Shown: positions 7,343 to 20,979, numbered from the stretch's first letter. The stretch: 64,000 nucleotides of DNA from Streptomyces atroolivaceus (GCF_000717025.1 NZ_JNXG01000002.1:1255438-1319437); one strand, 5' to 3'. Notes: generated by a model not told the origin, from the letters alone. A program made the numbers and translations.

Positions 7343-8455
7343 ATGGCTCTTCGGGTTCTCGTCGTCGGCGGCGGGCTGATGGGGGCGGCTGCCGCCTGGC
7401 GCCTCTCGGCGCGCGGCCACCGGGTCACCGTGCTGGAGCGTTTCGGCCCGGGGCACGACCGCGGCAGTTCCTACGGCACCTCCCGGATCTTCCGGGTGGC
7501 GTACCCGGAGCCCTCGTACACGGAGCTGGCGCTACGGGCGCTGCCCCTGTGGCGGCGGCTCGAGGAGGAGAGCGGGCAGTCGGTGCTGACGCTCACCGGG
7601 GCCGTCGACCACGGCTCGCCCGAGACGGTGTCGAGGCTGGCCGACGTGCTGGCCGGAGCCGGCCGGTCCGCCCGGCGTCTGTCCCCCGGCGAGGTGTCCG
7701 ACCGGTGGCCGGGTCTCCGGGCCGACACCACCGCGCTGTACCACCCGGACGCCGGCCGACTGCATGCCGACGACGCCGTGTCCGCGCTGCTGAAGGCGGC
7801 CGGCCAGCGAGGCGCCGAGGTACGGCACGGGGTGGGCGTGACCGGGATCCGCCATTCCCGGCACACCGGGGACGGGGTCACCGTGGTCACGGATGCCGAA
7901 GAGGCGCTGACGGCGGACGCCGTGGTGGTCGCCGTGGGCGGCTGGGCGCCCGGTTTCCTGCCGGCCCTGGTGACCGGCCTGCCACCGATGCGTGTCACCC
8001 AGGAGCAGCCGTTGCACTTCCCGGTACCGGACGCGCTGGACTGGCCGTCGTTCATCCACCACCCGGGGGCCGGTTTCCACCAGCCGGGCGGCGTGTACGG
8101 GCTGGGCAGCGTGGACGGCGTCAAGGTCGGGCTGCACGGGGTCGGGCCGGTCGTGGACCCCGACCACCGCGACCGTACGCCCGACCCGGCGGCCGTCGAA
8201 CGGCTCCGCGCCTACGCCGAGGAGTGGCTGCCCGGGGTGGCCGGCACGGAGCCGACCTCCCTCACCTGCCTTTACACCACGACACCCGACGAGGACTTCG
8301 TCATCGACCGGCAGGGCCCGGTCACCGTGCTGGCGGGCTTCTCCGGACACGGATTCAAGTTCGGTCCGGTCATCGGCGACATGGCCGCCGACCTGGTCGA
8401 GGGACAGCCCGGCACAGCCCGGTTCGCCCTCGGCCGGGCGACGCCGGCGCGCTGA
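7343..8455 (+). CDS. Monomeric sarcosine oxidase-like FAD-dependent oxidoreductase
   Basis: The 370-residue protein is a DAO-family flavoenzyme of the monomeric sarcosine oxidase / N-methyltryptophan oxidase group. It has an N-terminal Rossmann motif (VLVVGGGLMGAAAAWRL), the family block GSSYGTSRIFRVAYPEP, and Cys309 in TCLYTTTPDEDFVID, the position that binds FAD covalently in these enzymes, followed by AGFSGHGFKFGP. Such enzymes oxidise N-methyl or secondary amines to imines with release of hydrogen peroxide in the cytoplasm; the real substrate cannot be read here. The ATG at 7343 is preferred to 7337 because AAAGGA (7328-7333) then sits nine bases upstream. It appears monocistronic, with no partner gene indicating its pathway. 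Confidence 0.8.
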   Translation: MALRVLVVGGGLMGAAAAWRLSARGHRVTVLERFGPGHDRGSSYGTSRIFRVAYPEPSYTELALRALPLWRRLEEESGQSVLTLTGAVDHGSPETVSRLADVLAGAGRSARRLSPGEVSDRWPGLRADTTALYHPDAGRLHADDAVSALLKAAGQRGAEVRHGVGVTGIRHSRHTGDGVTVVTDAEEALTADAVVVAVGGWAPGFLPALVTGLPPMRVTQEQPLHFPVPDALDWPSFIHHPGAGFHQPGGVYGLGSVDGVKVGLHGVGPVVDPDHRDRTPDPAAVERLRAYAEEWLPGVAGTEPTSLTCLYTTTPDEDFVIDRQGPVTVLAGFSGHGFKFGPVIGDMAADLVEGQPGTARFALGRATPAR

Positions 8456-9278
8456 GCACCCGGCCGGTTCTCCCTCGGGCGGCGAACCGGACACACGCAC
8501 GGTGCCGACGGGCCAGGAGGCCGGGTCCCGGCCGCTCAGGGCCGGTGCCAGCGCGGTGGCAGGCGATGACGCCGGCCTTCCCGGAGCGGCGTGCGTGGAG
8601 AGCAACGTAACGAGCGCGGCGCCCGGCGGCGTCACGCGCGCACGCTGAGCCGGCCCCCGGGTGGGGGACCGCATCCGTGCCGCCATCCGGACCAGGGAAT
8701 CACCGCTCAGCTACGGCGAGCGGTGGCCGGGCCGGACCCGACCCGGCAGAGCGGGCACCGGCGCCCCGTCGACGAAGCCGTGGGGTGTGTACGCCGATGC
8801 CGCGCCCGGGACCCGTTGCAGGTGTACAGCTGGACCTTTGCTCCGCCGGTGTCGAGTCCGTGAAGCAGGAGAGGCCGGAACCGTTCCGGCTCATGGGAGG
8901 CTCCGGAACAGCGGGTGGGCCCGTACCGCGCGCTGCCGAGGCCGAACAGGGCCCGGCTCGGGGGGACGCGACGCCCCCGGGAACCACGCCCACCACTTCG
9001 TGAAGCACCTCCACGCCTGGAAGGGCCGGCCGGCCTGCCGGCCTGCCCGGTCGGTGGCAGCACGTCGTGGAGATCGTGTGCGATCGAGAAGCGGGTGTGA
9101 TCCGGGTCCGTCCGGCCGTCCGGAACCGGGCGTGGATGCCAGCACGATGTTCGCCGTCTCACCGTCTTGCCGGCGGGCTGTGCGGTATCCGAAGAGAGTT
9201 CAGTCCGTTCAACAAGTGAACACAAGCCCCGTGAGGCCTGGCTCGATCATGGGTACGGACCAATCTCGGTGTGAAGTA

Positions 9279-9307
9279 TTGACGCCCCTGTTCCGGCGCG
9301 GTTAACT
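9279..9307 (+). promoter_or_regulatory. Candidate promoter of the LacI regulator gene
   Basis: TTGACG (9279-9284) and TTAACT (9302-9307) are exactly 17 bases apart. The -35 is a good match, the -10 is weak at its second position. The perfect inverted repeat at 9321-9358 lies just downstream, within the predicted leader RNA. Confidence 0.4.
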
Positions 9308-9320
9308 CCAGCCGCAACGC

Positions 9321-9358
9321 CGGTACCGGTTCCGGTACCGGTTGCGGAACCGGTACCG
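9321..9358 (+). repeat. Perfect inverted repeat in the LacI gene leader
   Basis: CGGTACCGGTTCCG (9321-9334) and its exact complement CGGAACCGGTACCG (9345-9358) flank the ten-base loop GTACCGGTTG, which repeats part of the arm. Three GTACCGG units occur in all. It lies between the candidate promoter and the TTG start at 9405. It could be an RNA hairpin limiting expression or a binding site for a regulator; it differs from the TGAGAGCGCTCTCA box. Confidence 0.7.
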
Positions 9359-9404
9359 ACGCCGGTCCCACCAGCCTTGTCCCGCCTTGTCCTTGGAGGC
9401 TCCG

Positions 9405-10379
<975 letters not shown>

Positions 10380-10525
10380 CGGTCCCGGCCCCGCCGGTCA
10401 CCCGTCCGCATCCCCGAACCAGCCGCACCCGCACCTGCCGCACCACACGCCTCACCCGCACCTGGCGCGTCCAGCGCTGCCCACGCCACCGGATCTCCCA
10501 GACCCGCAGTCCTCCTGGAGTAGCC

Positions 10526-12205
10526 ATGTCCGTACGCCGTCGTCACACTCTGAGAGCGCTCTCAGCCGCCACCGCCGTGGTCGCGCTCGCCGCCGGCTGT
10601 TCGTCCGCCAACTCGGGTGCCAACAAGGGGGGCGGCGCCGGTGCCTCCGGCGTGCTGACCCTCGGCAAGCCCGACGGACCGCAGACGAACAACAGCAACC
10701 CGTTTCTCGCCACCTCGGCGAGCGCCACGCTCGGTTACCGGTTCATGATCTACGAGCCGCTGGCCATGACCAACCAGATCCGCCCCACCGACAAGGCGGA
10801 CCCGTGGCTGGCGACCGCGTGGGACTGGGAGTCCAACTTCACCAAGGTCACCTTCACGCTCGACAAGCGGGCCAAGTGGGCCGACGGCAAACCGCTGACC
10901 GCTGCCGATGTCGCGTTCACCTTCGAACTGCTCAAGAAGCACCCGGCGCTCAACGGCAACGGCATCCCGTACGACGGCATCGCGGTCGAGGGCGAGAAGG
11001 TCGTCCTGACCTTCAAGGAGTCCCAGTTCGTCAACCAGAACAAGATCATCACGACGTACGTGGTGCCCAAGCACATCTGGGAGAAGGTCGAGAACCCGGA
11101 GACCTGGCCCAACCGCACCCCGGTCGGCTCCGGCCCGTACAAGCTGAAGACCTTCACGCCGCAGACCACCACCCTGACCGCCACGCCCGACTACTGGAAG
11201 GGTGAGACCAAGGTCAAGGAGCTGCGCTACTCCGCGTACAACGACAACAGCGCGGCGACGACGGCCCTGGCGAACGGCAAGCTCGAGTGGTCGTTCGTCT
11301 TCATGCCGAACTACAAGCAGCTGTACATCGCCAAGGACCCGAAGAACCACAAGCTGTGGTTCCCCTCGGGGCTCGGCATCCACGGTCTGTGGTTCAACAC
11401 CGCCCGCAAGCCGTTCGACAACCCGGCCCTGCGCAAGGCCATGGCCATGGTCATCGACCGCAAGGCGATCCACGTGCAGGCCCAGGCGACCCTCTACCCG
11501 GAGATCAGCAACCCGACCGGCATCCCGCTGCCCGCCGGAGAGCCGTTCCTCGCCCCGGAGTACAAGAGCGCCACCACGGCACCCGACGTGGACGGCGCCA
11601 AGGCGCTCCTCAAGGACGCCGGGTTCCAGCTCAGCGGCGGTGTCCTGAAGGACCCGGGCGGCAAGCCCGTCGAGCTCACCTTCACCGACCCGGCCGGCTG
11701 GAACGACTACATCACCGGGCTGTCCATCATCAAGGACAACATCAAGCAGCTCGGCATCGAGGCCAAGGTCAAGACGCAGACCGCCGAGGCCTGGGGCAAC
11801 GACGTCGCCACCGGCAACTTCGACGCCACCCTGCACTGGACCAACAGCGGGGCCACGCCGTACGACATGTACCAGAACATCATGGACGGGGCGATCCTCC
11901 AGCCCATCGGCAAGAGCGCCCAGCTCGGCAACTTCGGACGCTTCAAGAGCCCCGAGGCCACCGCCGCGCTGAAGGAGTACGCGAACGCGACCGACGACCC
12001 CACGCGCACCAAGGCCATGAACACGCTCCAGAAGATCATGGTCGAGCAGGCGCCGGTCGTCCCGACGGCCGCGGCCCCCATCGGTGCCGAGTACTCCACC
12101 AAGAACTGGGTGGGCTGGCCGACCGAGAAGGACCCGTACGCAGCCCCGCAGCACACCCAGCCCGACGCGCTGGAAGTCGTGCTGAACCTCGAGCCCGCCA
12201 AGTAA
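10526..12205 (+). CDS. ABC transporter substrate-binding lipoprotein (Opp/oligosaccharide type)
   Basis: The 559-residue protein has a basic n-region, hydrophobic stretch and lipobox LAAGC (Cys about 25), so it should be lipid-anchored outside the membrane. The rest is a family 5 solute-binding protein: [36 protein letters not shown] is the typical block (shown here only by its start and motif), with further matches such as [11 protein letters not shown]. This family includes peptide-binding proteins but also cellobiose/laminaribiose-binding proteins served by Opp-like transporters. GH1 and GH3 genes in the same operon and a LacI regulator upstream favour a beta-glucoside ligand. GGAG lies five bases upstream of the ATG. 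The operator palindrome lies inside codons 9-14. Confidence 0.85.
   Translation: MSVRRRHTLRALSAATAVVALAAGCSSANSGANKGGGAGASGVLTLGKPDGPQTNNSNPFLATSASATLGYRFMIYEPLAMTNQIRPTDKADPWLATAWDWESNFTKVTFTLDKRAKWADGKPLTAADVAFTFELLKKHPALNGNGIPYDGIAVEGEKVVLTFKESQFVNQNKIITTYVVPKHIWEKVENPETWPNRTPVGSGPYKLKTFTPQTTTLTATPDYWKGETKVKELRYSAYNDNSAATTALANGKLEWSFVFMPNYKQLYIAKDPKNHKLWFPSGLGIHGLWFNTARKPFDNPALRKAMAMVIDRKAIHVQAQATLYPEISNPTGIPLPAGEPFLAPEYKSATTAPDVDGAKALLKDAGFQLSGGVLKDPGGKPVELTFTDPAGWNDYITGLSIIKDNIKQLGIEAKVKTQTAEAWGNDVATGNFDATLHWTNSGATPYDMYQNIMDGAILQPIGKSAQLGNFGRFKSPEATAALKEYANATDDPTRTKAMNTLQKIMVEQAPVVPTAAAPIGAEYSTKNWVGWPTEKDPYAAPQHTQPDALEVVLNLEPAK
10550..10565. promoter_or_regulatory. LacI-type operator CTGAGAGCGCTCTCAG inside the first codons of the binding-protein gene
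   Basis: A perfect 16-base palindrome. Its 14-base core TGAGAGCGCTCTCA is identical to the site at 61174-61187 before the GH64 glucanase gene. It starts 24 bases inside the coding sequence, so a bound repressor would block elongation or a promoter close to the start codon. The adjacent LacI protein is the obvious candidate ligand. Confidence 0.8.
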
Positions 12206-12224
12206 GTACGGGGAAGAACCGGCC

Positions 12225-13280
12225 ATGACCACCGAACAGTCCGCACCCGTGCGCACCGGGAACGACGTGGTGCTCGAAGCACGCGGAGTCACCAAGCACT
12301 TCCCGGTACGGCGCACCGCCGGCGACCTCCTCGCCCGCAGACACCGCACCGTCCACGCCGTCGACGACGTCTCGCTGAAGCTCCGGCGCGGCACCGTCAC
12401 GGCCCTCGTGGGGGAGTCGGGCTCCGGAAAATCCACCGTCGCACGGCTGCTCGCCCAGCTGTACCCGCTCACCTCGGGGGAGATACACCTGGGCGGCACG
12501 GCGGTGAAGGCCGGGCGTGGCCGGTCCTTCCGTACGTACGTCAGACAGGTCCAGCTGATCTTCCAGGACCCCTTCGCCTCGCTCAACCCGGTGCACACCG
12601 TGCGCTACCACCTGACCCGGGCACTCAGGATCCACGACCGGGCGGGGAACGGGGAGGCGGACCTGGAGAAGAACCTCGCCGCTCTGCTCGAGCGCGTCCA
12701 GCTGACTCCTCCTCATCAGTTCCTGGACAAGTTCCCGCACGAGCTGTCGGGCGGACAGCGCCAGCGCGTGGCGATAGCGCGCGCGCTCGGCGCGGATCCG
12801 CAGGTCCTGCTGGCCGACGAGCCGGTGTCGATGCTGGACGTGTCGATCCGGCTCGGCGTCCTCAACCTGCTGCGCGACCTCAAGGAGCGGCTGCACCTCG
12901 CGATTCTCTACATCACCCATGACATCGCGTCCGCCCGCTACTTCGCGGACACGACCCTGGTGATGTACGCGGGCCGGATCGTCGAGGGCGGTGACAGCGA
13001 GACCGTCACCCAGCACCCCGCGCACCCCTACACCCAGCTGCTGATCGCCTCCGCGCCGGACCCCGACCGGGTGGCGGACGAGGAAGCGCAGGAAGAGACC
13101 GGAAGCGGCGAGCCACCCTCACTGATCGCCCCGCCGGACGGCTGCCGCTTCCACCCCCGCTGCCCGAAGGCCATGGAGCGCTGCCGCACCGAGCTCCCGC
13201 CGCGCTTCGACCTGGCGGACGGCCAGTGGGCCGCCTGCTGGCTGTACGACGGCACCGGCGCCGAGGGAGCAGCGAAGTGA
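12225..13280 (+). CDS. ABC transporter ATP-binding protein (OppF type)
   Basis: The 351-residue protein carries Walker [10 protein letters not shown] (about residue 64), signature [14 protein letters not shown], Walker [13 protein letters not shown] and the switch His in YITHDIAS. The C-terminal oligopeptide/dipeptide transporter extension has the conserved [14 protein letters not shown] cysteine cluster (about 305-320). It is one of two ATPases energising the uptake system, working as a heterodimer with the 15336-16322 product at the inner face of the membrane. It starts 19 bases after the binding-protein gene and its stop overlaps the next gene's GTG (GTGA). Confidence 0.9.
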   Translation: MTTEQSAPVRTGNDVVLEARGVTKHFPVRRTAGDLLARRHRTVHAVDDVSLKLRRGTVTALVGESGSGKSTVARLLAQLYPLTSGEIHLGGTAVKAGRGRSFRTYVRQVQLIFQDPFASLNPVHTVRYHLTRALRIHDRAGNGEADLEKNLAALLERVQLTPPHQFLDKFPHELSGGQRQRVAIARALGADPQVLLADEPVSMLDVSIRLGVLNLLRDLKERLHLAILYITHDIASARYFADTTLVMYAGRIVEGGDSETVTQHPAHPYTQLLIASAPDPDRVADEEAQEETGSGEPPSLIAPPDGCRFHPRCPKAMERCRTELPPRFDLADGQWAACWLYDGTGAEGAAK

Positions 13281-14257
13281 AGTACATCCTCCAGCGGCTC
13301 GCCTTCTACGCGGTCACCGCGTGGGCCGCCATCACCATCAACTTCCTGATCCCGCGCCTGATGCCCGGCGATCCGGTCGAGGCCCTGATGAGCCGCTACC
13401 AGGGGCAGCTCGACACCACCGCCATCGCCTCCCTGAAGGCGCTGTTCGGACTCGACGAGCACCAGTCCCTCTGGTCGCAGTACACCGACTACTGGTCCCA
13501 TCTGATCGACGGAGACCTCGGGCTCTCGTTCACCTTCTTCCCGACCCCGGTCGGCGAGGTGATCTCCCAGTCGCTGCCCTGGACCCTCGCGCTGGTCGGC
13601 ATCACCACGCTCATCAGCTTCCTGCTCGGCACCGGCATCGGCGTCTACAGCGGCTGGCGGCGCGGCTCCTGGCTGGACGGCCTGCTGCCCGTCACCACCT
13701 TCATCTCGGCCATCCCCTACTTCTGGCTCGGCCTCATCGCCATCGCGCTGTTCGCGGTGAAGTGGCAGATCTTCCCGGCGGCCGGAGGCTACGACAACTC
13801 CCTGGTCCCGGCGTTCGACTGGCCGTTCATCTCCAGCGCGCTCTACCACGGGGTGCTCCCCGGGGTGACGATCGTGCTGAGCGCCATCGCCGGGTGGATC
13901 CTCGGCATGCGCAACATGATGGTGACCGTCTCCTCCGAGGACTACGTCATGGTGGCGCAGGCCAAGGGGCTGTCCGAGCGGCGCGTGATGTTCTCCTACG
14001 CGGCGCGCAACGCGGTCCTGCCCAACATCTCGGGCTTCGCCCTCTCCCTGGGCTTCATCGTGGGCGGCACCCTGCTGGTCGAGATGGTCTTCTCCTACCC
14101 GGGCATCGGCTACCAACTGTTCCAGGCCGTCGGAGCCAAGGACTACCCGCTGATGCAGGGCGTCTTCCTGATCATCACGCTCTCCGTTCTCGCCGCGAAC
14201 CTGCTGGCCGACATGGCCTACGCCCTCCTCGACCCGCGCACCCGCAAGGAGGCATGA
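13277..14257 (+). CDS. ABC transporter permease (OppB/DppB type)
   Basis: A 326-residue integral membrane protein. It begins with the first helix of DppB-type permeases ([20 protein letters not shown]) and the motif [14 protein letters not shown], has about six membrane segments, and carries the coupling loop [18 protein letters not shown] that contacts the ATPases. GTG 13277 overlaps the preceding stop codon and gives the family N-terminus. It pairs with the downstream OppC-type permease to form the channel for the beta-glucoside uptake system. Confidence 0.9.
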   Translation: MKYILQRLAFYAVTAWAAITINFLIPRLMPGDPVEALMSRYQGQLDTTAIASLKALFGLDEHQSLWSQYTDYWSHLIDGDLGLSFTFFPTPVGEVISQSLPWTLALVGITTLISFLLGTGIGVYSGWRRGSWLDGLLPVTTFISAIPYFWLGLIAIALFAVKWQIFPAAGGYDNSLVPAFDWPFISSALYHGVLPGVTIVLSAIAGWILGMRNMMVTVSSEDYVMVAQAKGLSERRVMFSYAARNAVLPNISGFALSLGFIVGGTLLVEMVFSYPGIGYQLFQAVGAKDYPLMQGVFLIITLSVLAANLLADMAYALLDPRTRKEA

Positions 14258-14262
14258 CGATC

Positions 14263-15335
14263 ATGGCCGTCACCACCACCGACGTAGTCGTCACGGACAG
14301 CGCCCCCGCCGCGTCCCGCGCGAGGTTCCGCTTCCTGCGGGGCGGGAAGACCCGTACCGGACTGCTGATCCTCGCGTTCTTCGTGCTCCTCGCCGTCGCG
14401 GGTCCCTGGATCGCCCCGTACGACCCGGACGCGATGAGCGACCAGCTGCTGCAACCGCCGTCCGCCGACCACTGGTTCGGCACGACGCAGACCGGGCAGG
14501 ACGTCCTCTCCCAGATCCTCGTCGGCACCCGGGGCGTGCTGCTCGTGGGTTTCCTCGCCGGCATCCTGGCGACCGCGCTGTCCGTGCTCATCGGGGTCAG
14601 CGCGGGGTTCCTCGGCGGAGCCGCCGACGAGATCCTCTCGATGCTGTCCAACATCTTCCTCGTGATCCCGGGCCTGCCGCTGATCATCATCATCGCGAGC
14701 TTCGTCGAGGACACGGGGGACCTCCTGATCGCCGCGGTCATCGCCCTCACCTCCTGGGCCTGGGGGGCACGTGTCCTGCGCGCCCAGACCCTGTCGCTCC
14801 GCCGCCGCGACTACGTGGAGGCCGCGCGGGCCACCGGCGAGTCCACCTGGCGGATCATCCTCTTCGAGGTCATGCCGAACCTCACCGCCGTCATCGCGTC
14901 CGGCTTCGTCGGCACCGTCATCTTCGCGGTCCTCTCCGAGATCACCCTCGCCTTCATCGGCGTCGCCGACATCTCCCACTGGAACTGGGGCACCGTGCTC
15001 TTCTGGGCCCAGTCCAACCAGGCCCTGGCCCAGGGCGCCTGGTGGTGGTTCGTGCCCGCCGGGCTGTGCATCGCCCTGCTGGGCACCGCGCTCTCCCTCA
15101 TCAACTTCGGCATCGACGAGTTCGTCAACCCGCGCCTGCGCACCGCGACCGGCGCCTCCCGGAAGGTCCGGATGCGGGTCGGCTTCACCCCCGTGGCCCG
15201 CACCGCCGCACCCGAGAGGCCCGCGCCGTCCGGCTTCACCCCGGTGGACCGTGCCGGCGCAACCCAGTCGCCCGGTGAGCCCGCGCCGCCCGGCACCCCC
15301 GAGTCGCCCGGAACGCCCAGCAAGGAGCCCAGCGC

Positions 15336-15339
<4 letters not shown>
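14263..15339 (+). CDS. ABC transporter permease (OppC/DppC type) with Pro-rich tail
   Basis: A 358-residue permease with the OppC N-terminal helix (TGLLILAFFVLLAVAGPWIA), the motif HWFGTTQTGQDVLSQIL, and coupling loop RRDYVEAARATGEST. AAGGAGG (14246-14252) is ten bases from ATG 14263; the ATG at 14254 overlaps the previous stop but is too close to that site, so 14263 is preferred. Unusually, about 50 residues follow the normal end of the family. They are rich in Pro, Ala and Thr and contain GFTPV twice (GFTPVARTAAPERPAPS and GFTPVDRAGATQSP), a probable disordered cytoplasmic tail. Confidence 0.88.
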
Positions 15340-16322
<983 letters not shown>

Positions 16323-16375
16323 CCGTACGCACCGCCGCTCACCACCCCACAGCACACCCGGAGTTACGGAGACAC

Positions 16376-17788
<1,413 letters not shown>

Positions 17789-17831
17789 TCTTCCCGTGCC
17801 GAACCAGAACCGGACCAGAGAAGAGCCTCAC

Positions 17832-20800
17832 ATGTCCCGCACACCCCATGCCCGCGCACGCCACCGGGCGAGACCGGTGACCGCCGCGCTCGCCGCCGCC
17901 ACCGTCCTCGCCTCACTGCTCGCCGGGGCCGTCCCCAGCGCGGCGGCCGACGCCGAGGACCCCGCGCCCGTCCTCGTCGACCGCTTCGAGGGCGAGGTGC
18001 CCTTCGGCAACCCGCCCGCCGACTCCCTCTTCACCTGGGGCGGCGACGCGGACGACCACCCCGCTCTGGAGCTCAAGGAGCGCGCCGACGCCCCGGAGGG
18101 CGCCAAGGTCCTCCAGGGCACCTACGACATCAGCGCCTGGGGCGGGCTCAGCCACGAGTTCGCCGTCGACCAGCCGCCGAAGGACTGGACGGCCCACAAG
18201 GGCATCCGCTTCTGGTGGTACGGCCAGAACACCGCACCCCTGCCGCCCGGTTCGGGCAAGCGGATCAACTTCGAGATCAAGGACGGCGGCGCCGGCGGCG
18301 GCGCCTCCGAGCTGTGGACCACCTCCTTCACCGACGACTGGGAGGGCTGGCACCAGGTCGAGATCCCCTTCGCGGACTTCGTCTACCGGGCCGACTACCA
18401 GCCGGTCGGAGGCATCGACCAGGTCCTCGGCCTGAACGAGATGTGGGGCTACGCGCTCACCCTCCCGACCGGCGCCCCCGGCTCCTTCGCCATGGACGCC
18501 GTCGAGCTGTACGGAAAGGCCGACCCGGCCCTGAAGTCGAGCGTCGTCGTCGACTCCGCCGTGCACCCGGTCAAGGAGGGCGCGACCGCGGACATCAGGA
18601 TCTCCGTCGCCACGACCGGCTCCCTCCCCATCGAGGAGCCCGTCACCGTCGCGTACACCACCAAGGGCGGCAGCGCCGGACCGGGCAAGGACTACACACC
18701 GGTCACGGGCACCCACACCTTCCCCGCGGGTACCGCTTCCGGCACCACGCACACCGTCTCCGTGGCCACGGCGAAGGACAAGGGGGCCGAGTCGGCGGAG
18801 ACGGTCCCGCTGGAACTCACCGTCACCGGGGCCAAGGCGCCCAAGGAGAACCCGCAGGTCGTCATCGACGCACACGGGCTGCCGTACCAGAACGCGAAGC
18901 TGCCGGTGAAGAAGCGCGTCGCCGACCTGCTGGCGCGGATGTCCCCGGCCGAGAAGGCCGGGCAGATGACCCAGGCGGAGCGCAACGCGCTGAAGTCGCA
19001 GGGGGACATCGCCACGTACGACCTCGGCTCGCTGCTCTCCGGCGGCGGTTCCGTACCCACCCCGAACACGCCCGAGGCCTGGGCGAAGATGACCGACGCC
19101 TACCAGCTGCGCGCGCAGGCGACCCGCTTCCAGATCCCGCTGATCTACGGCGTGGACGCCGTGCACGGCCACAACAACGTGATCGGCGCGACGATCATGC
19201 CGCACAACATCGGCATCGGCGCGGGCCGCGACCCGAAGCTCGCCGAGAGGACCGGCGCCGTCACCGCGAGCGAGGTCCGCGCCACCGGCATCCCGTGGGA
19301 CTTCGCGCCCTGCGTCTGCGTCACCCGTGACGAGCGCTGGGGCCGCTCCTACGAGGCGTACGGAGAGGACCCGGCGCTGGTCGAGGCCATGGAGACGGTC
19401 ATCACCGGCATGCAGGGCAGCCCGTCCGGCAAGGACCTCGACCGCAACGACAAGGTGCTGGCCAGCGCCAAGCACTTCGTCGGCGACGGCGGCACGGAGT
19501 TCGGCTCGTCGACGACCGGCTCCTACACCATCGACCAGGGCGTCACGAAGGTCACCCGCCAGGAACTCGAAGCGGTGCACCTCTCGCCGTTCGCCGAGTC
19601 CGTGAAGCGGGGCGTCGGCACGGTCATGCCGTCGTACTCCTCGCTGGACGTCATCGGTGACGACGCCGGCCCGGTGAAGATGCACGCCCACGCGGAGATG
19701 ATCAACGGCGTGCTCAAGGACCGGATGGGCTTCGAGGGCTTCGTCATCAGCGACTGGCAGGCCATCGACCAGATCCCCGGTGACTACGCGAGCGACGTCC
19801 GCACCTCGGTCAACGCCGGGCTCGACATGATCATGGTCCCGACCGCCTACCAGGACTTCACGAGGACACTCCAGGGCGAGGTCGCCGCCGGCCGGATCAC
19901 CCCGGCCCGGATCGACGACGCGGTGTCGCGGATCCTGACCCAGAAGTTCCGCCTCGGTCTCTTCGAGAAGCCGTACGCCGACACGTCGAACCTGGACGAG
20001 GTCGGCTCCGCCGGGCACCGCGCGGTCGCCCGTGAGGCCGCCGCCAAGTCCCAGGTGCTGCTGAAGAACGACGGCGCGGTGCTGCCGCTCAAGGCCTCGC
20101 AGAAGGTCTACGTCGCCGGCTCCAACGCGGACGACCTCGGCAACCAGGCCGGTGGCTGGACCATCAGCTGGCAGGGTGCCTCCGGCGCCACCACCCCGGG
20201 CACGACGATCCTGAAGGGCATCGAGAAGAACACCTCCTCGGCCACCTTCTCGAAGGACGCCTCCGCCCCGACCGACGGGTACGACGTCGGCGTCGTGGTC
20301 GTCGGCGAGAAGCCGTACGCCGAGGGCATCGGGGACGTCGGCAACGGCCACGACCTGGAGCTCGGCGAAGCCGACAAGGCGGCCGTCGACACGGTCTGCG
20401 CCGCCATGAAGTGCGCGGTCCTCGTCGTCTCCGGGCGCCCCCAGCTCCTCGGCGACCGCCTCGGCGGCATCGACGCCCTGGTCGCCTCCTGGCTGCCGGG
20501 CACCGAGGGCGACGGCGTCGCCGACGTCCTCTACGGCAAGCGGGCCTTCACCGGGCAGCTCCCGGTGACCTGGCCGAAGTCCGAGGCGCAGCTGCCGGTC
20601 AACGTGGGCGACGCGGCGTACGACCCGCAGTTCCCGTACGGCTGGGGACTGACCACCCTGAAGAAGGCCCCGACGGGCGGCGAAGCCGCCCTCACCGGCC
20701 TCGCCGTCGCCGCGCAGCTCGCCGAGCGGGCGGGCCTCGGGAAGACCGCGGCGGGCAAGGAGATCGTGGACCGGGCGAGGCTCCTGGTCCAGCAGAGGAC

Positions 20801-20918
20801 CGGCGGAAAGCTGACCGAGGCGGTGTCCAAGCCCTTCGCCGAGGCCGACCATCTGCTGCTCACCGGTGATCTGACCGGAGCGGTGGCGAAGCTGCGCACC
20901 GCGTACCGCGCCGCGTAA
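17832..20918 (+). CDS. Secreted multidomain family GH3 beta-glucan glucohydrolase
   Basis: The 1028-residue protein starts with a signal peptide (Arg-rich start, hydrophobic core, cleavage near AVPSAAA-DAE). Residues about 45-250 look like a CIA30/CBM11-type jelly-roll carbohydrate module (VDRFEGEVPFGNPP to AMDAVELYG). Residues about 255-345 resemble a Calx-beta domain (GPGKDYTPVTGTHTFPAG). Residues about 355-950 form the GH3 catalytic and ExoP-like C-terminal domains with nucleophile Asp641 in VISDWQ and substrate motif KHFVGDGGT. A helical tail of about 75 residues ends the protein. This domain style fits exo-beta-1,3/1,4-glucanases that release glucose from glucans outside the cell, feeding the operon's own transporter. 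A stable terminator hairpin follows. Confidence 0.9.
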   Translation: MSRTPHARARHRARPVTAALAAATVLASLLAGAVPSAAADAEDPAPVLVDRFEGEVPFGNPPADSLFTWGGDADDHPALELKERADAPEGAKVLQGTYDISAWGGLSHEFAVDQPPKDWTAHKGIRFWWYGQNTAPLPPGSGKRINFEIKDGGAGGGASELWTTSFTDDWEGWHQVEIPFADFVYRADYQPVGGIDQVLGLNEMWGYALTLPTGAPGSFAMDAVELYGKADPALKSSVVVDSAVHPVKEGATADIRISVATTGSLPIEEPVTVAYTTKGGSAGPGKDYTPVTGTHTFPAGTASGTTHTVSVATAKDKGAESAETVPLELTVTGAKAPKENPQVVIDAHGLPYQNAKLPVKKRVADLLARMSPAEKAGQMTQAERNALKSQGDIATYDLGSLLSGGGSVPTPNTPEAWAKMTDAYQLRAQATRFQIPLIYGVDAVHGHNNVIGATIMPHNIGIGAGRDPKLAERTGAVTASEVRATGIPWDFAPCVCVTRDERWGRSYEAYGEDPALVEAMETVITGMQGSPSGKDLDRNDKVLASAKHFVGDGGTEFGSSTTGSYTIDQGVTKVTRQELEAVHLSPFAESVKRGVGTVMPSYSSLDVIGDDAGPVKMHAHAEMINGVLKDRMGFEGFVISDWQAIDQIPGDYASDVRTSVNAGLDMIMVPTAYQDFTRTLQGEVAAGRITPARIDDAVSRILTQKFRLGLFEKPYADTSNLDEVGSAGHRAVAREAAAKSQVLLKNDGAVLPLKASQKVYVAGSNADDLGNQAGGWTISWQGASGATTPGTTILKGIEKNTSSATFSKDASAPTDGYDVGVVVVGEKPYAEGIGDVGNGHDLELGEADKAAVDTVCAAMKCAVLVVSGRPQLLGDRLGGIDALVASWLPGTEGDGVADVLYGKRAFTGQLPVTWPKSEAQLPVNVGDAAYDPQFPYGWGLTTLKKAPTGGEAALTGLAVAAQLAERAGLGKTAAGKEIVDRARLLVQQRTGGKLTEAVSKPFAEADHLLLTGDLTGAVAKLRTAYRAA

Positions 20919-20930
20919 CAGCGGAAACGG

Positions 20931-20968
20931 AACCCGGGCGGGCGACGCATTCGTCGCCCGTTCGGGTT
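20931..20968 (+). terminator. Terminator of the beta-glucoside operon
   Basis: AACCCGGGCGGGCGACG pairs with CGTCGCCCGTTCGGGTT through 17 base pairs including two G-U pairs, around the loop CATT. It begins 13 bases after the GH3 stop codon and ends 12 bases before the next gene, so it also limits read-through into it. Confidence 0.85.
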
Positions 20969-20979
20969 ACTTTCGAGGT

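Larger units (their letters stand above)
8456..9404. other. Gene-free region of about 950 bases
   Basis: No convincing gene was found on either strand. Open frames here have Arg/Pro/Gly-rich translations with no family resemblance and no ribosome site. The first 250 bases are GC-rich and full of short complementary segments. From about 9160 the base composition becomes more AT-rich (for example TTCAACAAGTGAACACAAG), consistent with an upstream regulatory region for the LacI gene. It may include decayed coding sequence, but no protein family could be recognised in any frame. Confidence 0.5.

Noticed and set aside
8661..9305. Open frames in the region between the flavoenzyme and LacI genes
   Set aside because: Arg/Pro/Gly-rich translations without recognisable domains, ribosome sites or neighbouring-gene coupling.
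20919..20979. Strong hairpin considered as a riboswitch for the membrane-protein gene
   Set aside because: It is a simple 17-bp stem-loop directly after a stop codon and only 12 bases before the next start; a terminator explains it better.
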